Positions 52,981-64,000 are shown, numbered from the stretch's first letter. The stretch is DNA of 64,000 nt from Oncomelania hupensis (GCA_036898135.1 CM072515.1:46065004-46129003), one strand, 5' to 3'. The notes: generated by a model from the letters alone, not told the origin. Translations and numbers: made by a program.

Positions 52981-55148
52981 TGTATTACACTCATTTTGAT
53001 GTTGGTGTTTTTCTATCAGTAGTTGATTCAGCCCCAATGCTTGTGATGATATTCTGGGGAAGATACGTTTATCTTACTAGGGGGTAAGATTTATTGATAG
53101 GTGGGCAATGTGCTACCACTATCGATCGTTCTTTTACCAGAATTCCTAAAGTAGTGTGAGAGACAGATCACGGCACTTTGGTCACATAAAATTTATATTT
53201 GTTCTCGGGAATATTAGTATCATTTGGCTCAACTTGAGAACCGTTAATTACTAATAAAAAGACTAGATTATTATGTCTCGAGAGAAGAAAACTAATAGCT
53301 ACACAACAATACAAATAGAATGACACCAGTCGTATGTATGTAATTTCACTTTTTATATATTCAACACAAACTTCAACATTTCTGCATTAATCGGTAAATT
53401 AATAAGTAATATAGTTCCAAGTGCTGGAAAAATGTTTTAACAGGTTTCTTTCGTCATTTGCTACCTGCGGTTACGATTTTCACTGTTCGTACGTTTCTAA
53501 TGTTCTAGTTTCTCGAGGGTATGACTCAGTTTTTGTGGGTGACTTAGCTAAGGTAAGTCGGGTCGCTCTTGAAGCTGTGGGGTTTGGACGTGGTCAGGTA
53601 GAATCGTGGTAGTTCTCCTTGGTTCCACGGGAGCGACGGTCAGGCGTTCGTCTCCACAAACGTGATCCCAGGTCCGACCTGTAAAAGTCGGAGCTCTGGC
53701 TACAGTATTCTCGTTAGCTATAAGTGTGCGGTCCCCTCTGCAAAGTGTCTATAGCATCAGACACCTGTAGGGTTCCCATATGCACAATTCAATTCGAATC
53801 TTAAGGCTAAGGTACATCAAACCACATGCATACTGTCTCAGAAACAATAACCTGTTTCTGTAACTATATATCAAGAACATATTATTTATACATGGCAATC
53901 AATATACACTAAACATACACATATAAAAAAATATTAGTGTTATCTTACTTGTAGACTCTGGGACTCGTGAAATCGTCTTTTACGTCTCTAGCACCCTCTT
54001 GATGAGATGGAGATAGACGAACACTGCAGTTTGTTCCTTTTGGTAGACCCACACAGCTGAGCAGTTCTTTTGCGACTGATCATTTGAGATTTGGTCCCCA
54101 AAGGTATGCAAAAGTTCCCAATAGTCTTCTGACCAATCGTTTTTAGCTCTCGTTTTCGTTAATCTCGCATCTACAGAATTATGGTTCTAATTTGAATAGT
54201 TCCTCCCCTTCTCTCTTGTCACTGGGCACGCATAATCACTTTTCAAGTGGAGTATCAGGGATAGAGTGAAAAACAGATGCAATAACGATAAGCGGTGTCT
54301 GCCCAATACGGGTGACATCATCTTGGTAACTTTTGGCTGGAGTGAGCTACTTAGTGTCTCATGGTGCAGTAAGTTAGTTAATCGAAGACAACGCTATGGT
54401 TAGTTTTTGACTAAAGTATGCTATTTAACATTCTTGGTCGCCAAGCCTGTTGATGGTATCGGTAGCTATTGGCAGTGTGACTGTCTCAAGGAAGTTAATT
54501 TGCCATGTGTGGGCTGCTTGTTAGCTAACTGTTGTATTACCGTCCAGTTTCGTTCGATGGTATCTCTGTTTCGCTAAGCTAATTTCCTACATGTTTGTCG
54601 TCAATATTTTTGCTGTTACAATGCTGAAGTACTGATGAGTGTAGCTCAGATTCGTTTATCCACGCAACCCGTTCAAACAGCCACAAGGCACGGAGTCGTA
54701 TGAAGTTTTCAAACTTTATTCAGCGTTTATCAACAACTGCATAAAATCGCCTTTTCACTCTCTCTTCCTCAACTTTTACAACACAGTGCGTCAATTATAT
54801 AGTTTTTCTCTCAACTCGAGATAACCTCAGGACGTTCCAGAATGACGCGTTACAACCAATCAGAATTAACTTCGTCATCACTGTTTTACGTCATACAATT
54901 TTCCTTTCTGTCCATGAATGTTCTCAAATATCGCGAAGCTTCTATCGACAGTAAACAAGCAAATCTAGAGAATTCTCCAATAATATCCACTAACGAAAAT
55001 TACCAACGTTATACAAAGCTTCTCCTAACAACAATGCAAACTCAAATCAAAGGTAAATAAACTCTGTTATTGAATACTTTGCAAAGCGAAACAATTAGAT
55101 CTATCGTGCGCGTTTCAGACATACTATCCTTCGCGTTTCAACGTAACA
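52981..55148 (-). repeat. 3' LTR of the second element, interrupted
   Basis: Begins TGTATTACACTCATTTTGAT and ends CGTTTCAACGTAACA. Excluding the nested solo LTR it is about 590 bp and clearly diverged from the 639-bp LTR at 20-25 kb (for example TTGAGGATAACC-type changes). Confidence 0.85.
53042..54620. mobile_element. Nested solo LTR (1,579 bp) with 5-bp target duplication
   Basis: ATGCT at 53,037-53,041 and 54,621-54,625 flanks an insert beginning TGTGATGATATTC and ending TTGCTGTTACA (TG...CA). It interrupts the host LTR between GCCCCAATGCT and GAAGTACTGATGAG. No coding frame was found in it. The partner element is not in this window. Confidence 0.78.
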
Positions 55149-55282
55149 TAACCCCCCACTCAAGAAGAAATTTACGCAATTTCTTTCAACAACGTTGAAA
55201 CGTAATGCACAAAGTCCAGAATTAAAACTTATTTCAGTCTGTCTGGATACTGTCAATGTTCACAGTTCACCCAAACACAGAG

Positions 55283-55891
55283 TCAATGTTCTTTCATCCA
55301 CAAGGAAACGACGCCCTCGTCCGTTACAGTTGTCAGCGGCCCAGGGTCAAAGACAGTGATCTTGTGGACTTTCCTGGAGTCAGTGCATCCTCCGTTGTCT
55401 CCTACTTCCATCGAATGTCCGACGAAGTCGACGTTGTCGGTTCCCATAATGCACTTGCTGGGTCTCACGGTCAAGTTGGCTTCAGTGAGACGGTGGAACA
55501 GCTCCCTCAAGATCTGTAGATGCTCCTTCCAGGTGTGGGTGTGGACTAGCAGGTCGTCCCAGTAACACACGACGTTGTCCATCCCTTTGAGCATCTTCCT
55601 CATTCCTCTCTTTAGGGTAGCTCCGCTGTTGACCATGCCAAAGGGCATCCTTAGGCACTCGTACGTCCCATCAGGAGTTATAAAAGCAGTCTTTGGTATG
55701 TCCTGTTGACGCACGGGGACTTGCCAGTAACCCTTGCTGAGGTCAATCTTCGAGAATATTTTGCTCCCCGATAATTGGCGGAAGAGGTCTGCTGCGGTAG
55801 GCATCGGCTCGGGGTCGAACACGGTGATCTTATTAACCTTTTTGTAGTCGATGCATACTCTGTTGCTCCCGTCCTTCTTCTTCACGACCAC
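55283..55891 (-). CDS. Gypsy RT fragment with YWDD (202 codons)
   Basis: VVKKKDGSNRVCIDYKKVNK, FDPEPMPTAADLFRQL, KIDLSKGYWQVPVRQQDIPK, CLRMPFGMVNSGATLKRGM, VVCYWDDLLVHTHTWKEH and VRPSKCIMGTDNVDFVGHSM: motifs 1 to C of a gypsy RT, with catalytic Asp in KIDLSKG and YWDD present. The frame closes soon after (DEGVVSLWMKEH, stop) with no RNase H. It joins the upstream part of pol by frameshift near 55,890. Confidence 0.85.
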   Translation of the reverse strand: MVVKKKDGSNRVCIDYKKVNKITVFDPEPMPTAADLFRQLSGSKIFSKIDLSKGYWQVPVRQQDIPKTAFITPDGTYECLRMPFGMVNSGATLKRGMRKMLKGMDNVVCYWDDLLVHTHTWKEHLQILRELFHRLTEANLTVRPSKCIMGTDNVDFVGHSMEVGDNGGCTDSRKVHKITVFDPGPLTTVTDEGVVSLWMKEH

Positions 55892-57871
55892 GACAGGGGA
55901 CGCGTAGGGGGAACTGGACTCCCTGATGATGCCCAGGGATGTCTTTCTTCTTTCTTTCGATGTCTTTCTTCAAGGATTCGCGGGCCTTGAAAAGGACCGG
56001 GAATGGTTTGGATCGAACGGGGATATCTGAAGTGAGGTGGACTTTATGTTCGACCAAAGTCGTAGAGCCTGGTACATCGCTGAAGTTATGGGGAAACTCG
56101 CCCATAAGGTCATTGAGCTCAACCTTTTGACCTTCCGTCAAGTTTGGTCCTAGCTTAGCATCATCGATGCCTTCTTTGCTGTGGAAGTCTCCAAGCTCCA
56201 ACAATTCCTCGCTGTCAAAGCTGTCGTCGATCTCAGCTGCTGTTGCTGCGTGTATAGTCTCTGATGGCCTCTCCACATACAGCTTAAGGAGGTTGGCGTG
56301 GTATATCTTGGAATGCTGGCTGACCTTCACCTTGTAGTCGTTGATTCCCACCACGGTCTCAACTTCGTACGGGCCTTTCCACTGCATCAGCAACTTATTA
56401 TGATCGGTAAATAGCAGCACCAGCACTTTGTTGCCAGGTTAGAACTTCCTGTTCACAGCCCTCCGATCATAGTAGTGCTTCCCACAGTCCTGGGACTTCT
56501 TCAGATTTTCCCTGGCTATTTCGAGAGTCTGCTCCAGCTTCTCCCGTAGCTCAAACACATACTGGTAGCTGTTCTTCACCTCTGGGGTGTCTACTTCTTT
56601 CGTCCACAGTTCTTTCAGGATGTGCATGGGCCCTCGGATGGCTCTTCCGTACAACAGCTCGAACGGAGAAAAGCCGGTGGACTCCTGCGGCACTTCTCTG
56701 TAGGCGAAAAGTAAGGCGTTGATGTAGCGATGCCATTGTCTGGGCTGCTCGCTGCACAGTTTCTTCAGGGTGGACTTCAGCGTAGCATTGAACTTTTCGA
56801 CAAGCCCGTTGCACATCGGATGGTAAGGTGTCGTGGTCAAATGCCGGATGCTCAGCAGTCTGTTCACCTCTTTCATGCAGTCAGAGACGAACTGCGTCTT
56901 CAGGCACCCCAAGTCTACTGAACATGCCCACCAGTGCCTCTGCCAGTTTCAGTGTCAATCTTCTTCAGTGGCACTGCTTCTGGGTACCGAGTCGCATAGT
57001 CCACTAAAGTCAGTACCCACCGATGACCTTCTTCACTCGGAGGTTTTATTTCGCCGATTAAATCCAAGGCCACCCTCTTGATAGGTCGGTCGATCAAAGG
57101 CATCCTCTGCATGGGCACTTTCGGGACCCTTCCTCGAGGTATGGTCTTCTGGCAAATGTCACATGATCGGCAGAAACGGCTGACGACCGCATGAAGTCAT
57201 GGCCAGTAGAACACCGCCTGGATTCTGTCTGACGTCTTCTTGATGCCCAGGTGACCTCCCATAATTGAGGCATGCGCTACTTCCATCACCTGGCGCCTTA
57301 GGGGTAACGGTACCAATACTTGACGTAGTGGTTTCCCTCCGTTGACCCTCGGGTGCTGGAAGATTCGGTACAGGATCTTGGCCTTTACCTCAAAATAGAC
57401 CGTGCCACTGCCTTTGGTCACGTGGACTTGGCGGTTCCTGTACTTGTTTAAAATACTATCAGCTTCCTGGAGCTGGATCAATTTATCTCTGTCCACGATG
57501 GCAGCTTTGGAGTTGTCGGCGACCTTCAGCGTAGTCGTCTTGTCTCTCTTGGCCTGGGCCCTGGTAGTGACAGCACCGACGATCTCTGGTCGGCAGGGCT
57601 GAGCCGGAGTAGCCACATTGTCCCGTAGCAGCTCTGTAAGGTCTCCATCGGAAAATGGCAATGGGCCCTCCTCTGCAACTTCGACGCGTTGGTTTGAGGC
57701 AGGACTCCATTTTGAATCGGGGTCGTCGAGACGTCTCGCGCCGTCGATGTTCCCGATCATCAAATCACACAGCGGCTTCTTCAGGCAAACCGCTTCTACT
57801 TCTCCTATGTAGAAAGGGGTGCTGACTTGAATCTTCGCAACTGGCGCTTTCACACATTTGCTGTCGGCCAT
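55833..57871 (-). pseudogene. Protease linker, integrase and GPY/F module of the second element, frameshifted
   Basis: Pieces: 57,197-57,871 (linker and H2 half of the HHCC finger, ending at a stop in the YWP*LH position), 56,915-57,118 (RVALDLIGEIKPPSEEG, first Asp), 56,439-56,912 (TQFVSDCMKE through NGLVEKFN, the Glu), 55,833-56,426 (GPYEVETVVGINDYKVKV and the RT entry SDVPGSTTLVEHKVHLTSDIPV). A deletion near 56,900-56,940 removes the ILTDLG Asp. Dead. Confidence 0.85.
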
Positions 57872-57912
57872 AAGTGTCCATTTTGAATCGCCAGTGAACT
57901 GTTCTTTAGCGA

Positions 57913-58500
57913 TTAGATCTTTTCTGACGATGACCCCACTGCAGCCAGAGTCTCTTCATGATTTCCGACGCGTCCCTTGGAAACAGGCATGTTCCGGACG
58001 GTCACAGCTGCGCTGGCGACGACGGGGATGGATTTCCCGTTGGCAAGGAGAAGTTGGCCATTAGTCATGCACTCTTGCACGTCCGCAGGAGTAGCTGTGC
58101 GCTCGGTCTCACTCGGAAGAATGACGCTCCCGCCGCACACTTGATGGTCAGATCTACTGGTTTGCCGTAGATTGGAGAACCGCCTCTGCCGGTTGCCCGC
58201 CGCTGCATTGTCCGTACTGCCCCGCTGTCCGCTACTTTTGTTTTGAGGACAGTTAGCCGCTCTGTGGTCTGTAGCGTTGCAGGTGAAACATCCTCTTGAA
58301 TGCCCTTCCCTGGGAGGAGGCATGGAGTCCGTCTGTCTCTGGCTCGTCTGGCTCCCCTGGATCTGGTTCCCATGGTTTCTAGTCTTCTGAAATGGTTTCG
58401 TCGCCTTAGATGGCCCCAGCGTTTTTCCGTGAGCGAGGAGATATCTTTCAGCAACCTCGGTCACATCATTAAGCGTCTGCAGCTTCTGTAATTCTGGCAT
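57913..58500 (-). pseudogene. Gag nucleocapsid and protease start, second element
   Basis: Zinc knuckle CFTCNATDHRAANC and the GRVGNHE lead of protease. About 13 bp including the codons for the VTVLRDS segment are missing near 57,953, so the DSG active site is broken by frameshift. Confidence 0.83.
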
Positions 58501-59233
58501 TTATTAATTGCTCCTTCACGATCAGGTCATGGAGACTATCGTAAGACTTCCTTTTGCCTGATAATTCAACCCACTTGTGCAGGTATGATGACAAGCGCTC
58601 CACAAACTGCTTTGGTGTCTCGTCTGACAAAGGCCGGCATTCATGGAAGCGTTTACGGTAGCCCTTCTTTGTGAAGCTGTAGCAATGCAATAGGGCCTCT
58701 TTCAAGACGTCGTAGTTTTTGGCGTCATCGTTCGACAGTCTGGTGTAAACTTCCAGTGCTTGCCCCGTCAGAAGTGTACTTAGTCGAATCGCCCAGTCTC
58801 GAGGTTGCCAGTTGGAGCTTTCGGCAAACCTCTCGAATCTCGCCAGATAACTGTCGATCTGGTCCTTCCCGTCGACGAACGCTGGCAAGTTTGGAGCCAT
58901 GTTGTCGGTGATGACTTGTGGCGCATGCTGATTGTTTTGGATACGCGCCAACTCTAGCTGGTACTGACGCTCAGCCTCTCTTTCTTCGCGCCTCCGCTCC
59001 TCTTCTCTTTCTTCGCGCTGTCGCTGTTCTTCTCTTTCTTGCCACTGCTCTTCTCTTTCTTCTCGACGTCGCTGCTGTTCAATTTCTAGACGCTTCTGTT
59101 CTAATTCTATTTCTTTTTCTAGACGCTTCTCTTCCAATTTTCTTTCTCGTATTCTCTCCTGAGACTTGACGTACTCCGTCAGCTGCTTGCCTTTTAGATT
59201 CAGTTCAATCCCTCTCTGCCAGAAGTCAGCCAT
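58469..59233 (-). CDS. Gag capsid region, second element (254 codons)
   Basis: Glu/Arg-rich coiled-coil-like start (RRREEREEQWQEREEQRQRE), then a capsid-type block: FVDGKDQIDSYLARFERFAE, NWQPRDWAIRLSTLLTGQAL, VYTRLS, LLHCYSFTKKGYRKRFHEC, QFVERLSSYLHKWVELSG. This is the structural domain absent from the 20-25 kb copy. It overlaps the next frame by about 30 bp. Confidence 0.83.
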   Translation of the reverse strand: MADFWQRGIELNLKGKQLTEYVKSQERIRERKLEEKRLEKEIELEQKRLEIEQQRRREEREEQWQEREEQRQREEREEERRREEREAERQYQLELARIQNNQHAPQVITDNMAPNLPAFVDGKDQIDSYLARFERFAESSNWQPRDWAIRLSTLLTGQALEVYTRLSNDDAKNYDVLKEALLHCYSFTKKGYRKRFHECRPLSDETPKQFVERLSSYLHKWVELSGKRKSYDSLHDLIVKEQLINARITEAADA

Positions 59234-59300
59234 CTTAATGCTTTTCTGGAAAGTTCTTTTCTGGAAAGTTCTTGACTGTGCTGTACCTTTCTAGACTGTT

Positions 59301-59543
59301 CTAGAACAGCACGCTTTCTGCAGTAGCGCTGATGCTTGCAACTAGTCGCCTTCGCTGACGCAGGCCCCGCTGTCCTCGTCGTATACGACGCTGCACCACG
59401 CTGATGTTGATGTACACGCTCCTGTGCTGAAGTAGACGCGACGTCCGCTCGTCGCTCCCTGTGAAACTGGCGATGTAGCTCCGAGACTGTCCCTCGACGT
59501 ATTCTTGCGGCAGCCACGTAGTCCCGCTTTGTTGCTCGCTCAC
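59301..59543 (-). CDS. Leader ORF of 80 codons, second element
   Basis: Counterpart of 24,683-24,925, with the same start, length and stop. The neighbouring frame is also long here, so conservation of the frame is suggestive rather than proven. Confidence 0.28.
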   Translation of the reverse strand: MSEQQSGTTWLPQEYVEGQSRSYIASFTGSDERTSRLLQHRSVYINISVVQRRIRRGQRGLRQRRRLVASISATAESVLF

Positions 59544-59797
59544 GAAGCAACTCTTCGGCGACTACACGCCCTTGCATTCAAACCGAATCTATCGGGGATG
59601 TAGTCCCAGTATGTTGGCCCCTCCCGACGCAACTTGTTGGCGGCTACCCTCGATGACTGCCTCTCGTAACGTTGACTCGCTTGTTGTAGCAGTTGAAGCC
59701 TTGGCTATGGCGTGAATCCCGGCTTGGCCCCCAAAATGTTACACTCAGTTTGATGTTGGTGTTTTTCTACCTGTAGTTGATTCAGCCCCAATGACAG

Positions 59798-60233
59798 ATG
59801 ACAGTAAGGACGAAACAGTACCCACTACCTCAATCTCAACTAGAAGAAGAGACTATGTTAGATATGGGAGTCATCGAATGTACGAATTCTCTTTACAGTT
59901 CACTAATTGTACTAGTAAAAAAGAAAGAAGGGACTATCCGATTCTGTGTAGAATTCCGGAAGCTACATCAGATGGTCATATTTAACGCAGAGCCGATGCC
60001 AGCCATTGCGTACTCGTTTTTCATTGTTGGCGAAGGCCAGGTACTTGAATAAGCTGAATTTAGTTACAGGATATTGGCAGGTCCCCATGAGTAGCGAGGA
60101 CCAAGAGAAAACATCTTTCACTACACTTGCACGACAGGCGAGCTATGCCATTCGGGTTCAAAACGGCCGGGACCATCTTTTCGAGGATGGTTCGCAAGTT
60201 GCTGGAACCTTTGTGTTTGCCAGACGTCAGTAA
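59798..60233 (+). pseudogene. Gypsy RT fragment, duplicate
   Basis: Same stops and frameshift as 7,430-7,860 (GEGQVLE stop; then KLNLVTGYWQVPMSSEDQEK), confirming duplication of an already dead element. Confidence 0.85.
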
Positions 60234-60683
60234 CTTCATGGGCATATCATGGTAGCTGCTGACACGAAAAAAATGCATTTCAATGTCTGATTTTTAATTT
60301 GATTTTTTACAATTTGTTGTCCCTTTTTATCGGGAAACTCTGGGCCGCCTGTCCTGGGGAACTGGCCGAGTTGTTCTGTAGATTTAGGGAAGTTCAGTTA
60401 GCAGCTAGACAAAAGAAGGGCTTTTTGAGTTGCCAACAGCTAGGGAATGCACAGAATGGGCTTACATCATGAAAGGGATAAAATGCAACGCTTTCAGGAT
60501 ACACTCCAGGTGCAAGAAAAAAGGTAAGTTAGGTCATTTCTAGGGTTGGTAAATCATTACCGCAGATTTGTCCCAGATTTGTACCAAATTTTGCTGCCAT
60601 AGCGTCACCCTTAACAGACTGGACAAAAGGAGGGAAGAGAGGACTTGTGACGTGGAGCGGCGCGTGTGAAGAAGCGCTTAGGG

Positions 60684-63600
60684 CACTGTGATATTTACGG
60701 GCGTATAATATTAGCATGTATGTGAAAGTGGATAATGTAAGGACACAGATTGTAAAATCTGCAAAGCACGGTGCAAGGAGGCAGAAGAAGAGGTAGACAG
60801 AAAAAGAAGTGGGATGACAACATTCGAGAATGGACTGTCTTGACACTGAGCGAAGCCATGAGGGTTGCTGAGGACAGAGAAAGATGGAGTATGCTGGTTA
60901 AGCGATCATCTTTGGTGCCCCAACGACCTTCGAGTTACGGGATAGGATAGGATAGAACAGGATAGGATTATATTTGTATTACATTCGTATTATAGCGTGT
61001 GCATTTTGTCCATTCGAAATCACAATAAACCTGGTCCATCAACAGGATGTACTGTACTGTATACTGGTTCAAACGTTTACAATGACTCAGGGATCATTCT
61101 CCTCATTTACCTGGTCAGCAGGCCAGGTGGTAACAGGTTTTACACTCTCCAAGAACTGCTGGCGTGTTTATGCATAGTTTAATCATCAAGGTCATGTTGT
61201 TGTATAAAAAAAAAATTATTTTAATAATTGTTTAATCCAGGTCGTCAACGGGTTATAGTTGTTTTGCATTTAAGTTTACCACCGAGCTGAATGTGTCTCA
61301 GGGTCATGTTAGTATTTTTTTTTAATAACGTGCATAGCAATGTGAGTCAGTGTACTGACCGCCCCGTTCCCACCTCCCAGCCCTCACATTTTATTTTCAA
61401 TCCAGATGTTTGCACATCTGTGCGATGTCAGTCCAAAAATGACATTTAAAAATGATCCAAGTTCCATAATGAGCACGTGAGGCAAATTTTCCTTTTTTCA
61501 TTCTTTCTTTTTAATACTTTTTCAGTCGTCTTGTTGTTTTTTTCTATCTGGGCGCTCATTTTTATGTTAAATATTGGAAGTTACATATGATACCTTTTTA
61601 TGTTAAATGTTGGAAGTTGCATATGATACATTTTTATGTTAAATATTGGAAGTTACATATGATACATTTTTATGTTAAATATTGGAAGTTACATATGATA
61701 CATTTTTATGTTAAATATTGGAAGTTAAAATATGATACATTTTTATGTTAAATATTGGAAGTTACATATGATACATTTTTATGTTAAATATTGGAAGTTA
61801 CATATGATACATTTTTATGTTAAATATTGGAAGTTACATACGATACATTTTTATGGTAAATATTGGAAGTTACAAACGATACATTATGTTAAATATTGGA
61901 GGTTACATATGATACCTTTTTATGTTAAATATTGGAAGTTATATATGATACCTTTTTATGTTAAATATTGGAAGTTACATATGATACCTTTTTATGTTAA
62001 ATATTGGAAGTAACATATGGTACATTTTTATGTTAAATATTGGAAGCTACATATGATATCTTTTTATGTTAAATATTGGAAGTTACATATGATACATTTT
62101 TATGTTAAATATTGGAAGTTACATATGATACATTTTTATGTTAAATATTGGAAGTTACCTATGATACATTTTTTTGTTAAATATTGCAGGTTACATATAA
62201 TACATTTTTATGTTAAATATTGCAAGTTACATATACCTTTTTATGTTAAATATTGGAAGTTACATATGATACCTTTTTATGTTAAATATTGGAAGTTATA
62301 TATGATACCTTTTTATGTTAAATATTGCAAGTTACATATGATACCTTTTTATGTTAAATATTGCAAGTTACATATGATACCTTTTTATGTTAAATATTGC
62401 AAGTTACATATGATACATTCTTATGTTAAATATTGCAAGTGACATATGATACATTTTTATGTTAAATATTGCAAGTTACATATGATACATTTTTATGTTA
62501 AATATTGGAAGTTACCTATGATACATTTTTTGTTAAATATTGCAAGTTACACATAATACATTTTTATGTTAAATATTGCAAGTTACATATGATACCTTTT
62601 TATGTTAAATATTGGAAGTTACATATGATACCTTTTTATGTTAAATATTGGAAGTTACATATGATACCTTTTTATGTTAAATATTGCAAGTTACATATGA
62701 TACATTTTTATGTTAAATATTGCAAGTTACATATGATACCTTTTTATGTTAAATATTGCAAGTTACATATGATACATTCTTATGTTAAATATTGCAAGTG
62801 ACATATGATACATTTTTATGTTAAATATTGCAAGTTACATATGATACATTTTTATGTTAAATATTGGAAGTTACCTATGATACATTTTTTGTTAAATATT
62901 GCAAGTTACACATAATACATTTTTATGTTAAATATTGCAAGTTACATATGATACCTTTTTATGTTAAATATTGGAAGTTATATATGATACCTTTTTATGT
63001 TAAATATTGGAAGTTACATATGATACCTTTTTATGTTAAATATTGCAAGTTACATATGATACATTTTTATGTTAAATATTGCAAGTGACATATGATACAT
63101 TTTTATGTTAAATATTGTAAGTTACATATGATACATTTTTATATTAAATATTGCAAGTTACATATGATACCTTTTTATGTTAAATATTGGACGTTACATA
63201 TGATACATTTTTATGTTAAATATAGCAAGTTACACATGATACATTTTTATTGTAAATATTGCAAGTTACATAGGCCTACTTTTTAAGGCCGTCAAGGGAC
63301 CACTGCCTATGCGAGCTGCAATGCTATCGTTTAACATTCGTTGTTTTTGCTATTGCGTAAACCACTGAGCCAACTGCGAGCCTCGTACAAACAGTAACGC
63401 CTGTAGAGGGCGTGCTGCTAGCCGTGACGTGTTATTCATACGCTGCATTGCTAGCGTGTCAGTGACTTGCAGTTCAAGGCAATAATAATTGGGTTGATTA
63501 GGTTACAAAGCTTTTCATCTTCTTCTCGTACTGAAAACCTCGAATATAGCATACGAAACAAGATGGCAAGCCATTCAAATTTATTTCCAAGCACTCACAC

Positions 63601-64000
63601 TTATAGCCGAAAAAGAAACAAACATGGAATAAAAGATCACTATCCGACCTATCTGCTTGCGATATGCCCCCTCATCCCCTTCCCCTCCCCCCTCCAAAAG
63701 AAAATTATGGAATCGACTTTTTAGATACAGCGCACAACGTGTTTAAACATGGTGAAGCACAATGACCTCGACCTTCGAGAAAGTGCAAATTCGATTTAAC
63801 ATGAATAGAAGTAGTTAAAATATCCGGAATGGTAAAAATTATAATATTTTGGGATCATTTGAGACACGGCAAAAATGATTTTTTTAATATAAAAAATGTG
63901 AAATTATGCACGATGGTCTGACCGACTGACCAATAACCTATTTGCAACTGAAGGATGGCCCGTGATTTTAATATACCAACACTCTACACAATCGCTTAAG
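60684..64000 (+). repeat. Dispersed repeat R, copy R2
   Basis: Includes every landmark of R1, here with the 36-bp unit amplified, and ends at the window edge at ACACTCTACACAATCGC, which corresponds to about 10,735 in R1. Confidence 0.8.
61557..63262. repeat. 36-bp minisatellite array, about 47 units
   Basis: Unit: ATGATACATTTTTATGTT followed by AAATATTGGAAGTTACAT, with variants CC for CA, GGAAG/GCAAG and TTATAT. A higher-order repeat of about 359 bp (10 units) is visible: 62,413-62,568 recurs at 62,771-62,926. Because 36 is a multiple of 3, long open frames appear; they are not regarded as genes. R1 has two units, R3 one. Confidence 0.97.

Larger units (their letters stand above)
52981..59793 (-). 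mobile_element. Second Ty3/gypsy integrase-first LTR element, decayed
   Basis: Left LTR 52,981-55,148 (interrupted by a solo LTR), polypurine tract 55,149-55,165, pol and gag on the minus strand, primer-binding site 59,714-59,733, truncated right LTR 59,737-59,793. The right LTR is cut where the segmental duplicate of gypsy RT begins. It keeps the capsid and RT palm that the 20-25 kb copy lost, but has many frameshifts. Confidence 0.9.
59801..64000 (+). repeat. Segmental duplicate unit, right copy (runs off the window)
   Basis: Collinear with 7,428-10,740: gypsy RT remnant (59,798-60,233), RT/RNase H connection (60,555-60,692), LINE tail (60,762-60,970) and repeat R. It lacks the retroposon at 8.1-8.9 kb and carries the large 36-bp array. 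The match is still continuing at base 64,000. Confidence 0.88.

Noticed and set aside
61557..63262. CRISPR-like array
   Set aside because: The 36-bp units are directly adjacent with no spacers, and the genome is eukaryotic.
61732..63286. Long open frames encoding repeated MIHFYVKYWKLH-like 12-residue units
   Set aside because: The DNA unit is 36 bp, a multiple of 3, so any stop-free unit gives a long frame. No start context, no splice sites, and frames break at every indel.

Overview
The window reads as nuclear DNA of an invertebrate animal, most likely a mollusc and probably a gastropod. This rests on spliced small exons, AT-rich introns, AATAAA signals, long microsatellites, tRNA-like and 5S-like SINEs, several non-LTR families and Ty3/gypsy elements whose proteins resemble families I associate with gastropod genomes. 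The species is not determined. There is no bacterial or organellar architecture. Most of the 64 kb is transposable-element debris.

Host gene content is small. One complete gene can be assembled from four exons on the + strand: a TATA box at 11,021, a signal-peptide exon (11,153-11,216), two exons that together encode a six-cysteine Kazal domain (15,926-16,028 and 16,459-16,517) and a terminal exon (16,735-16,793). The product is a 94-residue secreted Kazal-type serine protease inhibitor precursor. The Kazal-bearing block of about 2.4 kb is present three times in tandem (about 14.73, 17.17 and 26.13 kb), with a probable fourth relic at 37 kb. Copy 2 has an inhibitory exon far more diverged than its introns, which changes the predicted P1 residue from Phe to Arg. 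A THAP-like exon (34.7 kb, minus) and a BED zinc-finger-like ORF (44.6-44.9 kb, minus) are the only other protein signals not clearly reverse transcriptase, integrase or transposase.

Layout. 0-6 kb: two degenerate copies of an APE-type LINE with a (GGATA)n tail, one split by a tRNA/5S-like SINE. 6-9.1 kb: decayed gypsy pol with integrase before RT. 9.1-11 kb: dispersed repeat R. 11-28 kb: the Kazal array, invaded by LINE pieces, a foldback element and a composite LTR element (20,074-25,755) in the 3' UTR of copy 2. 28.2-37 kb: a candidate single LTR, SINE, LINE 3' ends, microsatellites, a 280-bp hairpin and the THAP-like exon. 37-50 kb: further R copies, an L2-like LINE, a BED-containing segment with inverted flanks, an interrupted SINE and a Harbinger transposon. 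50.3-59.8 kb: the longest LINE copy, then a second, decayed copy of the same LTR family holding a nested 1.58-kb solo LTR. 59.8-64 kb: a diverged duplicate of 7.4-10.7 kb in which a 36-bp minisatellite has expanded from 2 to about 47 units.

The most notable items are: (1) the Kazal array with focal exon divergence; (2) the composite LTR insertion, where a near-perfect 640-bp LTR palindrome carries a junction that looks like an 18-nt plus-strand strong-stop end, all inside one 5-bp target duplication whose empty site survives in the neighbouring paralogue; and (3) gypsy elements with copia-like integrase-before-RT order and no visible RNase H.
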